DNA from: Limosilactobacillus fermentum
GTDB taxonomy: Bacteria > Bacillota > Bacilli > Lactobacillales > Lactobacillaceae
Reading direction: 5' to 3'
Assembly: GCF_013394085.1 (NCBI RefSeq)
Contig: NZ_CP040910.1
Location: forward strand, 1,230,905-1,294,904
DNA: 64,000 nt
Positions 24,689-31,865 of the stretch are shown here, in pieces. The translations under genes and the position numbers were made by a program. Under the pieces are notes generated by a model. The model was not told the origin of the DNA, made no database searches, and saw nothing but the letters and a program-made list of their open reading frames with translations. Numbering within the stretch: position 1 is the stretch's first letter; every line of letters starts with the position of its first letter.

Positions 24689-25822
24689 CTACCTAATCTT
24701 CTTACCCCAGTACTGGAACAGGTCGGTCCGCAAGGCCCCGTTATAGAGCTTGCGTTTCTTCGTGGCCGGCGCCCCGTAGAACTTTTCAAACTCCAGGTCG
24801 GCGGTCAAGATGTACTTAGACCAGGTGGTCAGCGGCCGGTAGAGTTCCCCCATCTGACGGTAAAGCTCGCGTACCGACTCCTGGTCAGACAAGCGCTCCC
24901 CGTACGGCGGGTTGGCAACGATGACCCCGTTAATTTGGTCGGTGTGCCAGTCCTTAACGGCTAGTTGCTTGAAGGTGATTTCCTGGCTCAAACCGGCCGC
25001 CCGGGCGTTTTCCTTGGCGATGTCGATCATGTTTTGGTCGATGTCGTAGCCGTGGATGTCCAATTCGACGTCGTAATCGGCGGCGTCTTCGGCGGCATCG
25101 CGCACCGCATCCGATAAGCCCTCCGGCACCAAGTTAACCCAGCTCTCGCAAGCAAAGTCGCGGTTGAGCCCCGGGGCAATGTTGTGGGCTAACAGGGCCG
25201 CTTCAATCGGGATCGTCCCCGACCCGCAAACCGGGTCCACGAAGGGGTTGTCCGGGAACCAGTGGGCCAACATGACCAGGGCGGCGGCCATGTTTTCCTT
25301 AAGTGGGGCGCCCCCCTTGGCCTTGCGGTAGCCCCGCTTGAACAGGGAGCTGCCGGTCGTGTCCAGGAGGATCATCACGTGGTCCTTATTGATGACCACT
25401 TCTAAGGGGTAGCGGCTCCCGGTTTCGGCCAACCGGGTCCGCCGGTGGTAAACCTGGGAGAGCTTTTCGACAATCGCCTTTTTGACGATCGCCTGGGCGG
25501 ACGGGACGTTGTGGAGCTTAGAGTTGCGGCTCCGCCCCTCGACCGGGAAGTTGGCGTCTAGGGGCAACAGGTCCTCCCAGGCCAGGGCCTTGGTGCCTTC
25601 AAACAGGTCGTCAAAGGTGTAGGCGTCAAACTCGCCGACCACGATTTTGATCCGGTCGGCGCAGCGCAGCCACAGGTTGGTCTTGATGACGTCTTCGATC
25701 GTTCCCTCAAAGCGCACCCGGCCGTTTTCGACTTGTCCCTGGTAACCCAGGTCCCGCAGTTCCCTGCCGACCAGGGCCTCGATGCCGGCCGCGGCGGTCG
25801 CCAGCAGTTGATATTTTTGCAC
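24689..25822 (-). CDS. ypsC: THUMP-domain rRNA N2-guanine methyltransferase (YpsC/RlmL-like)
   Basis: 377 aa. An N-terminal ferredoxin-like/THUMP region (about residues 1-160) precedes a class I SAM methyltransferase domain with FVDPVCGSGTIPIEAAL and the catalytic motif VANPPYGER (about 300-308). This arrangement corresponds to the N-terminal enzyme of RlmL, which makes m2G2445 of 23S rRNA, and to B. subtilis YpsC. In Bacillus ypsC neighbours rnpB and gpsB; here it lies about 5 kb from them, with four genes interposed. A GAGGTAAT site precedes the ATG. Confidence 0.88.
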   Translation of the reverse strand: MQKYQLLATAAAGIEALVGRELRDLGYQGQVENGRVRFEGTIEDVIKTNLWLRCADRIKIVVGEFDAYTFDDLFEGTKALAWEDLLPLDANFPVEGRSRNSKLHNVPSAQAIVKKAIVEKLSQVYHRRTRLAETGSRYPLEVVINKDHVMILLDTTGSSLFKRGYRKAKGGAPLKENMAAALVMLAHWFPDNPFVDPVCGSGTIPIEAALLAHNIAPGLNRDFACESWVNLVPEGLSDAVRDAAEDAADYDVELDIHGYDIDQNMIDIAKENARAAGLSQEITFKQLAVKDWHTDQINGVIVANPPYGERLSDQESVRELYRQMGELYRPLTTWSKYILTADLEFEKFYGAPATKKRKLYNGALRTDLFQYWGKKIR

Positions 25823-25864
25823 GTTAATTACCTCGTTTTTCAGTCTGCCTTTTATCTTACCACA

Positions 25865-26314
25865 CTATTGGGCCAGGGTCGCTACCACCAGTTGCCACAT
25901 TTTGGCGTGCTGTTGGTTAAAAAAGTGGGGCGCCTCGGTGGGGGCGAAGAACTTAGTGGTTAAAGTTTCGCTTGGTTTGGGCGTTTGTTGACGGTCGTGC
26001 ACCCTTTCAACTAGGTAAAAAGCGTTGACCGGTTGGACCGCATCCCCGTTCGGGTAGGTGTAAAAGTCGTCGTCTTGGATTGCCAGCAACTTGACCGGAG
26101 TCACGGCGATGCCAGCGTCCTCTAAAAACTCCCGCACGACGGTTTGCTTGAAGGTATCGCCGTACTCCATGTAGCCGCCGGGAAAGCCCCAGTCGCCCGT
26201 ATCGGCCCGCTCCTGCAAGAGGATCCGGCCGTCTTCGACCAGGGCGCCCGAAGCGCTAGTCATGATCAGGGGGGTGTGGCCCACCTTTTGGCGTAGGTCG
26301 TGAATGTATGCCAT
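25865..26314 (-). CDS. Nudix hydrolase
   Basis: 149 aa. The Nudix box appears as GGYMEYGDTFKQTVVREFLE followed by DAGI: two canonical Glu positions are Asp, both conservative. It would hydrolyse a nucleoside diphosphate linked to another moiety; the substrate cannot be told. The start lies 3 bp after the stop of the HerA-like ATPase, so the two are co-transcribed. Confidence 0.88.
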   Translation of the reverse strand: MAYIHDLRQKVGHTPLIMTSASGALVEDGRILLQERADTGDWGFPGGYMEYGDTFKQTVVREFLEDAGIAVTPVKLLAIQDDDFYTYPNGDAVQPVNAFYLVERVHDRQQTPKPSETLTTKFFAPTEAPHFFNQQHAKMWQLVVATLAQ

Positions 26315-26317
26315 TGT

Positions 26318-27469
26318 CTACTCCTTTCCCCACCAGTCCGGTAGGTTAACTTGTCCTTCGGCAACTTCCTGGCCGTCTTGGTAAACCAGGACCTGTCCGG
26401 TGGCCAGCTGCTCTTGGCTGCTTCCTAGGCCCAGGGCGGTTTGCTCTTCCGGAGTCGTCAGGCGGTGGACCAAGACGTTGGGGAACTGGGAGCGCAACTC
26501 GGCCGGTAAGTCGAGCGGTGACTGGGTGGTCATGATCATGGATAACCCCAGTTTGCGCCCCTCGCGCAGGACCTGGAAGATCCCGTTACGGGCTAGGGCC
26601 GCCCCGTTGCTTGGCAAGTAGCGGTGAGCCTCGTCAATCACCAGCTTGACCGCAAACTGCCCCGGCTTAGCCAACCGGAAGGCCAACAGCCGCTCCAAGA
26701 GGACCGAGATTACCGTCGTTTGCCCCTGGCCGTACCGCTTGAGGGCCGCCAGGTCGAGCACCAGGGTCTTGTGGTTGCTACGCTGGGTCATGAACATTTT
26801 CAAGACGAAGTTGAGCTCGGTTTGAACGGCGCCGGGGGTGGGAACCGTGCCAAAGAGGGTTCGCATCGCCGGGGCGTTAAGGCGCTCACGCAGGGCCAAC
26901 AGCTGGTCCCAGTGGGCGTTCAGCGCCGCCCGGTCGTACTCCTGGCCGAGGAGCCGGTAGTCGGCCCGCTCGTCTGGGTAGGGGTGCACCGTTTCTTCAA
27001 CCACCTGATCGACCAGGCAACCGAGGTCGTAATCGCTGGTCCACTCCCCCAACCTAGCCACCTGGTCTTCAAACTCACTCGCCAGGCGCCCCCGCTTTTG
27101 GTAGACGCCGGGGGTGGCGAGCAGGTTCTTTTGGATCCGTAGCGCGGTGATTGCGGCTTCGAGCTTGGTCACCAACCACGGGTCCGCCGGCAGTTCCAGC
27201 ACCCGCAATAACTGCGGCGCCGTTAAGGCCCCGGCCTCCAAGTAGGCGTTAACCCCCAGCCGGTAGGTGATCGTGTTGGGGAGCTTGGCGTACTCGCCGG
27301 TCGGGTCCAGGATGATCGCCGTCTGGCTGGTTTGTTGCAACTGCGACAAGAGGGCCAGGGTGGTGGTTGTCTTGCCACTGCCGGTCTGGCCCACCACCAG
27401 CAGGTGCCGCTTCGTCAGCTCGGTAGCGGTGACCCGCCCCCCGGTTTGTTCCGTCATTAATTCCGTCAT
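26318..27469 (-). CDS. HerA-like / DUF87 ATPase
   Basis: About 383 aa from ATG 27467-27469, which follows GGGGGAAG; a longer frame begins at 27544 without a site. Walker A is VGQTGSGKTTTTLALL (near residue 25), Walker B is VKLVIDEAHRYLP, and an Arg-finger-like region follows in VLREGRKLGLSMIMTTQSP. This is the FtsK-HerA class, DNA-translocating or membrane-associated ATPases. Classical HerA pairs with NurA nuclease; none is here, and the linked gene is a Nudix hydrolase. Role unknown. Confidence 0.8.
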   Translation of the reverse strand: MTELMTEQTGGRVTATELTKRHLLVVGQTGSGKTTTTLALLSQLQQTSQTAIILDPTGEYAKLPNTITYRLGVNAYLEAGALTAPQLLRVLELPADPWLVTKLEAAITALRIQKNLLATPGVYQKRGRLASEFEDQVARLGEWTSDYDLGCLVDQVVEETVHPYPDERADYRLLGQEYDRAALNAHWDQLLALRERLNAPAMRTLFGTVPTPGAVQTELNFVLKMFMTQRSNHKTLVLDLAALKRYGQGQTTVISVLLERLLAFRLAKPGQFAVKLVIDEAHRYLPSNGAALARNGIFQVLREGRKLGLSMIMTTQSPLDLPAELRSQFPNVLVHRLTTPEEQTALGLGSSQEQLATGQVLVYQDGQEVAEGQVNLPDWWGKE

Positions 27470-27606
27470 AGTCTTCCCCCGTTCTATCATTTTCCCCATT
27501 GTAGCACCCCAGCCGGGCCACGCAAGTAACCTTATTATTAACATTTTAATTAAAATCTAATTGGATTATTATTCCCCGGCCTGAAAATTAAGAGGGCCCA
27601 CCCCTA

Positions 27607-29541
27607 CTACCGCGGCTGGGCCGTCGTCTGGTAGGGCACGTGCATCGTTTGGGGGACCTGATCCCAGGCGACCGGGTAACCAGCCCCGTGGGCGCAAAAG
27701 ACCGAGTCCGGCGTGTTAGCCAAGTCGCCCACCGGATCGTAATTGGCAGCCTCGATCAGTGGGGTTGGGTCCGCTACCGGTCGGCTACCTGCCGGGGTCA
27801 GGGTTAATTGCCCCTGGCCGTGGGTGTAGGCCCGCACCGTCGCCGCGTAATCGCGCAACTTAGTGACCGGGCCACTCCCCTCCAAGCGCACCAAGTCGCC
27901 AGGCCCGGCTTGGGGTTGGCTAACTTCACCGCCAAAGCGTTGCAGGTCCGTCAAAGCGTGGCCGACTGCCTCGGTGGGGACCAGTAACTGAAAGTTATAC
28001 CAGGGTTCTAGCAGTTGGTTGCCCGCCCGGCCAGCTTCCATTAGCCCCTGGCGCAGGGCCCGCCAAGCCGCCTGGCGGAAGTCGCCGCCGACGGTGTGAA
28101 CGATGCTGCCCTTACCACCGACCAAGGTAACCTTGACGTCGGTTAGCGGGGCGCCGACTAGGATCCCCCGGTGGGCCCTTTGCTTGAGGGCGGTCAAAAT
28201 CTGGCCCTGCCAGGCGTTTGATAAGACGTCGACGTGGCACTGGCTGGCGAAGGTCAAGCCACTCCCACGGGCTCCCGGTTCAAGCAAGAGGTGAACCTCG
28301 GCGTAATGGCGCAGGGGTTCGAAGTGGCCGACCCCTTCTATCGGGGTGGTCAGGGTTTCTTGGTAGCGGATCCGCCCCTCGTCAAAGCCCACCGTTAGGC
28401 CAAATTCCTCTTCTAAGCGCTGGGTCAGGATTTCTAGTTGGACCTCCCCCATCACCTGGACGTAAAGGCGCTGGGTCGCCGGGTCGTCCACGACGCCCAA
28501 CAGTGGTTCCTCGTCTTCCAATTGACGGAGGGCGGCTAAATATTGGTCAAAGGGCGCTCCCCGTTGATCCAACCCGTAGGTCAAGACAGGCCGAAAGCGG
28601 GGCTGGGCCTGCTCTTCAACCGCCCCGATTCCCTGGCCCAGCACGGTGCTAGTGGGCCCCGCCACCGTACAAACCTGCCCTGGGCCGACCTCCTGCACCA
28701 CGGTGGCCTTAGCGCCATTGTAGACCCGGAGCTGATCGGCCTTTTGCCCCGGCAGCAACTCCGCTTTGGCCCGCAAGTTGCCGCCGGTCACCCGCAGCCA
28801 GGTGAGCCGGTTGCCCCGCTCGTCGTGGGAAACCTTAAAAACCCGGGCGCCAAAATCGGGCGTCGGGGTGGGCGTTTGAGTCCACTCCGTTAACCCCTTA
28901 ATCAGGTCCGCCACTCCCTCGTCCTTGAGGGCGGCGCCAAAGTAAACCGGGAAGGCGCGCCGGTTTTTGATCAAGCTCCGGAGCTGGGCGGGAGTGATTT
29001 CACCGTTCGTCAGATAATCGTCCATCACCCCTTCATCCAGGAGGGCGAGCTCCTCGAACTGGGCAGCGGGGTCTTTAAAGGGCAGGCAACCGGGGTCTAA
29101 CTCGTCTTGCAACTGCGCTAAGACCGCCGCCTGGTCCACCCCGGGGGCGTCCATCTTATTGACGAAAACGAAGGTCGGCACCTGGTACTTGTCCAGGAGG
29201 TCCCACAGGATCCGGGTCGTCGCTTGCACCCCGGCGGGAGCGGACACCACCAGGATGGCGTAATCGAGCACCGCTAAAACCCGCTCGGTGGCCGCCAAGA
29301 AATCGATGTGCCCGGGCGTATCTAGGAGGGTGAGTTTTAAGTCACCAAAGCTGAGCTCGGCCTGGTGGGGGAAGATCGTGATCCCCCGCTGTTGTTCTAA
29401 TTGATCGGGGTCCAAAAAGGCCGACCCCTTATCGACCCGGCCCAGTTGACGGGTGACCCCGGCGTGGTACAAGAGGGCTTCGGATAGGGTCGTCTTCCCG
29501 GCGTCAACGTGGGCGACCAGCCCGGCGACGATTTGTGACAT
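27607..29541 (-). CDS. EF-G/TetM-like translational GTPase
   Basis: 644 aa, matching ribosomal protection proteins (about 640) rather than EF-G (about 690). GTPase motifs are VAHVDAGKTTLSEALLYHAG (G1), RGITIF (G2), LLDTPGHIDFL (G3) and FVNKMDAPG (G4), followed by EF-G domains II-V. Proteins of the TetM/TetO group release tetracycline from the ribosome; diverged chromosomal members occur in lactobacilli and their role in resistance is not established. It sits in a chromosomal context beside rnpB with no mobile element adjoining, so it looks native. Confidence 0.8.
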   Translation of the reverse strand: MSQIVAGLVAHVDAGKTTLSEALLYHAGVTRQLGRVDKGSAFLDPDQLEQQRGITIFPHQAELSFGDLKLTLLDTPGHIDFLAATERVLAVLDYAILVVSAPAGVQATTRILWDLLDKYQVPTFVFVNKMDAPGVDQAAVLAQLQDELDPGCLPFKDPAAQFEELALLDEGVMDDYLTNGEITPAQLRSLIKNRRAFPVYFGAALKDEGVADLIKGLTEWTQTPTPTPDFGARVFKVSHDERGNRLTWLRVTGGNLRAKAELLPGQKADQLRVYNGAKATVVQEVGPGQVCTVAGPTSTVLGQGIGAVEEQAQPRFRPVLTYGLDQRGAPFDQYLAALRQLEDEEPLLGVVDDPATQRLYVQVMGEVQLEILTQRLEEEFGLTVGFDEGRIRYQETLTTPIEGVGHFEPLRHYAEVHLLLEPGARGSGLTFASQCHVDVLSNAWQGQILTALKQRAHRGILVGAPLTDVKVTLVGGKGSIVHTVGGDFRQAAWRALRQGLMEAGRAGNQLLEPWYNFQLLVPTEAVGHALTDLQRFGGEVSQPQAGPGDLVRLEGSGPVTKLRDYAATVRAYTHGQGQLTLTPAGSRPVADPTPLIEAANYDPVGDLANTPDSVFCAHGAGYPVAWDQVPQTMHVPYQTTAQPR

Positions 29542-29565
29542 GATGCTACCGCCTTTCTATAGTAA

Positions 29566-29625
29566 GTGAGTACGACCCAACCGTTAAGCAGGCCGTGGGC
29601 TAAGCTAGGGTGAAGGTTAGCGCCT
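29566..29625. repeat. Partial palindromic element, copy E
   Basis: GTGAGTACGACCCAACC followed by GCAGGCCGTGGGCTAAG and GGTTAGCGC, matching the left half of copies F and I. The right half is missing; the rnpB terminator follows. Confidence 0.6.
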
Positions 29626-29638
29626 CTTTTCTATGTAC

Positions 29639-29665
29639 AAAAAAACCCGGGATTTATCCCGGGTG
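29639..29665 (-). terminator. rnpB terminator
   Basis: Leftward, ACCCGGGATAAATCCCGGGT is a perfect stem-loop followed by a run of T. Confidence 0.9.
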
Positions 29666-29671
29666 CCTGGA

Positions 29672-30066
29672 TGCAGACTTCTGTAGGCCATGTTTTGTCA
29701 AAGTCCGGTCCTCAGGCAAGACCGAACCGTGGTAATCATCTATCTCAGCGCAAGATGCGCTCCCCTGGAATCGCTTCAATTCGCTATCCAAAGCTCCCCT
29801 ACCGTAGTTTGGGTTTACCGCTTGAGGGGTTTACCGCGTTCCACCGTTAAGGTTTCCCTTAACGCTTCGTCACTGTGGCACTTTTCAGGAATACTGAGGC
29901 ATAGTAAAACCGTAGCCCGTTTTTCCGCCGTCACCGGGCAAGCCGGTGCCCCGCCTTATTTTTTCAGCGAGCACAAACACTACGGGCATCGCAGCCCGTG
30001 CGAGCATGGACCTTCCTAACACGACCGTTGCCGTGCTCAATTACCCAAAGCCTGCATCGAAAACCT
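29672..30066 (-). ncRNA. rnpB: RNase P RNA (class B)
   Basis: Read leftward, it contains the conserved AGGAAGGTCCATGCTCGCAC block near the 5' end, GATGCCCGTAGTGTTTGTGC, a central GCGGAAAAACGGGCTACGG region, and the 3' ACAGAAGTCTGCATCC that pairs back to the 5' CGATGCAGGC. Length is near 400 nt, right for Bacillus-type RNase P RNA, the catalytic component that matures tRNA 5' ends. A TATAAT box at 30074-30079 lies just upstream, overlapping the gpsB stop codon, and a strong terminator follows. Confidence 0.95.
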
Positions 30067-30073
30067 GTGGTCA

Positions 30074-30079
30074 ATTATA
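30074..30079 (-). promoter_or_regulatory. rnpB -10 box overlapping gpsB stop
   Basis: TATAAT in leftward reading, about 7 bp before the presumed RNA start. Its central TAA is the gpsB stop codon (30075-30077). No good -35 box is seen 17 bp upstream. Confidence 0.6.
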
Positions 30080-30443
30080 GCAAGTGAGAATCGTTTTCGT
30101 CGTTACCCAGTTGAGAACCAAAGACGCGCCGTTCCAGGTTGGACAGCCGCTTTAAGATATCCATGTTGGTAGCTGACGAAACCGGTTGGCTCGCCGCCGA
30201 CCGGGAACTAATGGAAGAACCGACTTCGACTTGGCGGTTTAATTCGTCCACCTTGGCCTTCAAACGATCATTTTCGTCTTGCAGCCGGGTTACTTCCTTG
30301 TTGAAGGCATCGTAATCCTTAATAACATCGTCTAAGAAGGAATCTACGTCATCGACATCGTACCCCTTCCCGATACTCTTCTCCTTAAACTGCTTGTGCA
30401 GAATGTCTTGGGGAGTGAATTTAATGTTATCCAATCTCAACAC
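30075..30443 (-). CDS. gpsB: Cell division regulator GpsB
   Basis: 122 aa. The N-terminal DivIVA-like membrane-binding coiled coil is clear ([20 protein letters not shown] then [16 protein letters not shown]), followed by a coiled coil to about residue 75, a variable linker and the C-terminal helical trimerisation motif [15 protein letters not shown]. GpsB links penicillin-binding proteins to the division site. The pbp1A gene, a known type of partner, is 1.4 kb away across ypsA and recU. Confidence 0.95.
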   Translation of the reverse strand: MLRLDNIKFTPQDILHKQFKEKSIGKGYDVDDVDSFLDDVIKDYDAFNKEVTRLQDENDRLKAKVDELNRQVEVGSSISSRSAASQPVSSATNMDILKRLSNLERRVFGSQLGNDENDSHLL

Positions 30444-30541
30444 CTCATCTCACTAAGTTATGACTGGTCAATACTTTATTATTCTACCAAAATCTGTCTA
30501 AAACTCAAGGGTAACTTTTCATCTTGACCATTTCTTAATGA

Positions 30542-31138
30542 TCAGTCCGTCATTTCCCCCTCGTTTTGCTCGGCCGCCCACTCGTTGGCCGCCTCCTCCA
30601 AGGCTGGCATATCAATTAAGTCGACTTGGTAGTCGGGAAAGTCCTCTTGGTAGCGCTTGGCCGCGCGGTATAACCAGTAGGGCTTGCTCTTTTGGTCCGG
30701 GTTGTTTTCCTGGTCGGGATCGTAAACCAAGAGGAGCCGGTCGGAGTGCTCAAACATGAAGCGCTGGTACATCCGTAGCTGCTCGGGTGACTGGTAGGGT
30801 TGGGGGGAGACCTCGGCACTAAAGTCGACGTTCGCCTTTAAGCTGGCTAACTGGGCCTGGTTGGCCTCGTTCCACCGGTTGGCAAAGTCGGCGAAGGGCA
30901 ACATCATGGCGACCTTTAAACGGGGGTAATCTTCCTTTAAGGACAGCCCCGCTTCGGCCGACCACTGTTCCACCCCCAGCTGGGGGCCGGTAATTAGCCA
31001 GCTTTCTTCCTCGTTTTGGTTCAGCCACTGGGTCAAAAACTCTTTTAACACCCGTTCAATGACCGTTTTCTTGGGGTCTTTGGGGTCAAAGACGGCTAAT
31101 TCAAAGGCCCGGTAACCACTCACCCAAATTCGTTGCAT
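30542..31138 (-). CDS. ypsA: YpsA family protein (DUF1273)
   Basis: 198 aa, SLOG/Rossmann-like fold. The N-terminus RIWVSGYRAFELAVF and the ITGPQLGVEQWSAEAG motif are family hallmarks. Members bind a nucleotide-like ligand and in Bacillus influence cell division; the precise function is unresolved. It stands between gpsB and divergent recU as in Bacillus. Confidence 0.88.
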   Translation of the reverse strand: MQRIWVSGYRAFELAVFDPKDPKKTVIERVLKEFLTQWLNQNEEESWLITGPQLGVEQWSAEAGLSLKEDYPRLKVAMMLPFADFANRWNEANQAQLASLKANVDFSAEVSPQPYQSPEQLRMYQRFMFEHSDRLLLVYDPDQENNPDQKSKPYWLYRAAKRYQEDFPDYQVDLIDMPALEEAANEWAAEQNEGEMTD

Positions 31139-31229
31139 AAAAAAACTCCCCCATCTTTAAGTTGACAAAGATTGCTAGACCGCTTTCTCTGGTATAATGT
31201 AACACGTGTAGTTAAGGAGGTAAATCGAG

Positions 31230-31865
31230 ATGACGATCAGATACCCCAGTGGGCAACAACCGCCAAACGCTGGTCGGGCGGGGCAGCCAATCGTGGCGCC
31301 CCACTCCTCGAGTTTTGCCAAGCGGGGGATGTCCCTGGAAAAAGAAATCAACGACGCTAACCGTTATTACCTGGCCACTGAGCAGGCGGTGATCTACAAA
31401 AAGCCGACCCCGATCCAACTGGTGAAGGTCGACTACCCCAAGCGCAGTGCCGCCGTGGTCAAGGAGGCCTACTTCAAGCGCCCCTCGACCACTGATTATA
31501 ACGGTGTCTACCAGGGTTACTACGTCGATTTTGACGCCAAGGAGACCCGGGGGAAACTTTCTTTTCCACTCAAGAACTTCCACCAACACCAGGTTGACCA
31601 CTTTCGGCGGTGCCTGGCCCAGGGGGGCGTCTGTTTTGCCTTCATCCGTTTTACCACCCTTGACCTAACTTACCTACTCCCCGCCTCCGACCTGATCGCA
31701 TTTTGGGATCAGCAAGGACGGGGCGGGCGTAAGTCAGTCCCCTTAACCACCATTAAAGATCGCGGCTTTCGGGTCAAGACCGGGCTCAACCCGGTGCTGG
31801 ATTACCTGCCAGCTCTTGACCAACTGATCGCCGCAAACCAAGCTAAAGGAGCAGATCATGAATAA
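31230..31865 (+). CDS. recU: Holliday junction resolvase RecU
   Basis: 211 aa. Signature features are FAKRGMSLEKEINDANRYYL, STTDYNGVYQGYYVDFDAKE (catalytic Asp and the D-x-E pattern) and FPLKNFHQHQVDHF. It cuts four-way junctions during recombinational repair and chromosome segregation. The ATG at 31230 follows AAGGAGG. Its last 8 bp overlap the start of pbp1A, a classical recU-pbp1A operon. Confidence 0.95.
   Translation: MTIRYPSGQQPPNAGRAGQPIVAPHSSSFAKRGMSLEKEINDANRYYLATEQAVIYKKPTPIQLVKVDYPKRSAAVVKEAYFKRPSTTDYNGVYQGYYVDFDAKETRGKLSFPLKNFHQHQVDHFRRCLAQGGVCFAFIRFTTLDLTYLLPASDLIAFWDQQGRGGRKSVPLTTIKDRGFRVKTGLNPVLDYLPALDQLIAANQAKGADHE

Noticed and set aside
27607-29541. Acquired tetracycline resistance gene
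   Set aside because: GC content and context match the host chromosome and no mobile DNA adjoins; the sequence alone does not show it is Tet(M).
29690-30019. Open frame of about 110 codons inside the RNase P RNA gene
   Set aside because: It lies antisense to a clear rnpB and has no ribosome binding site or family resemblance.
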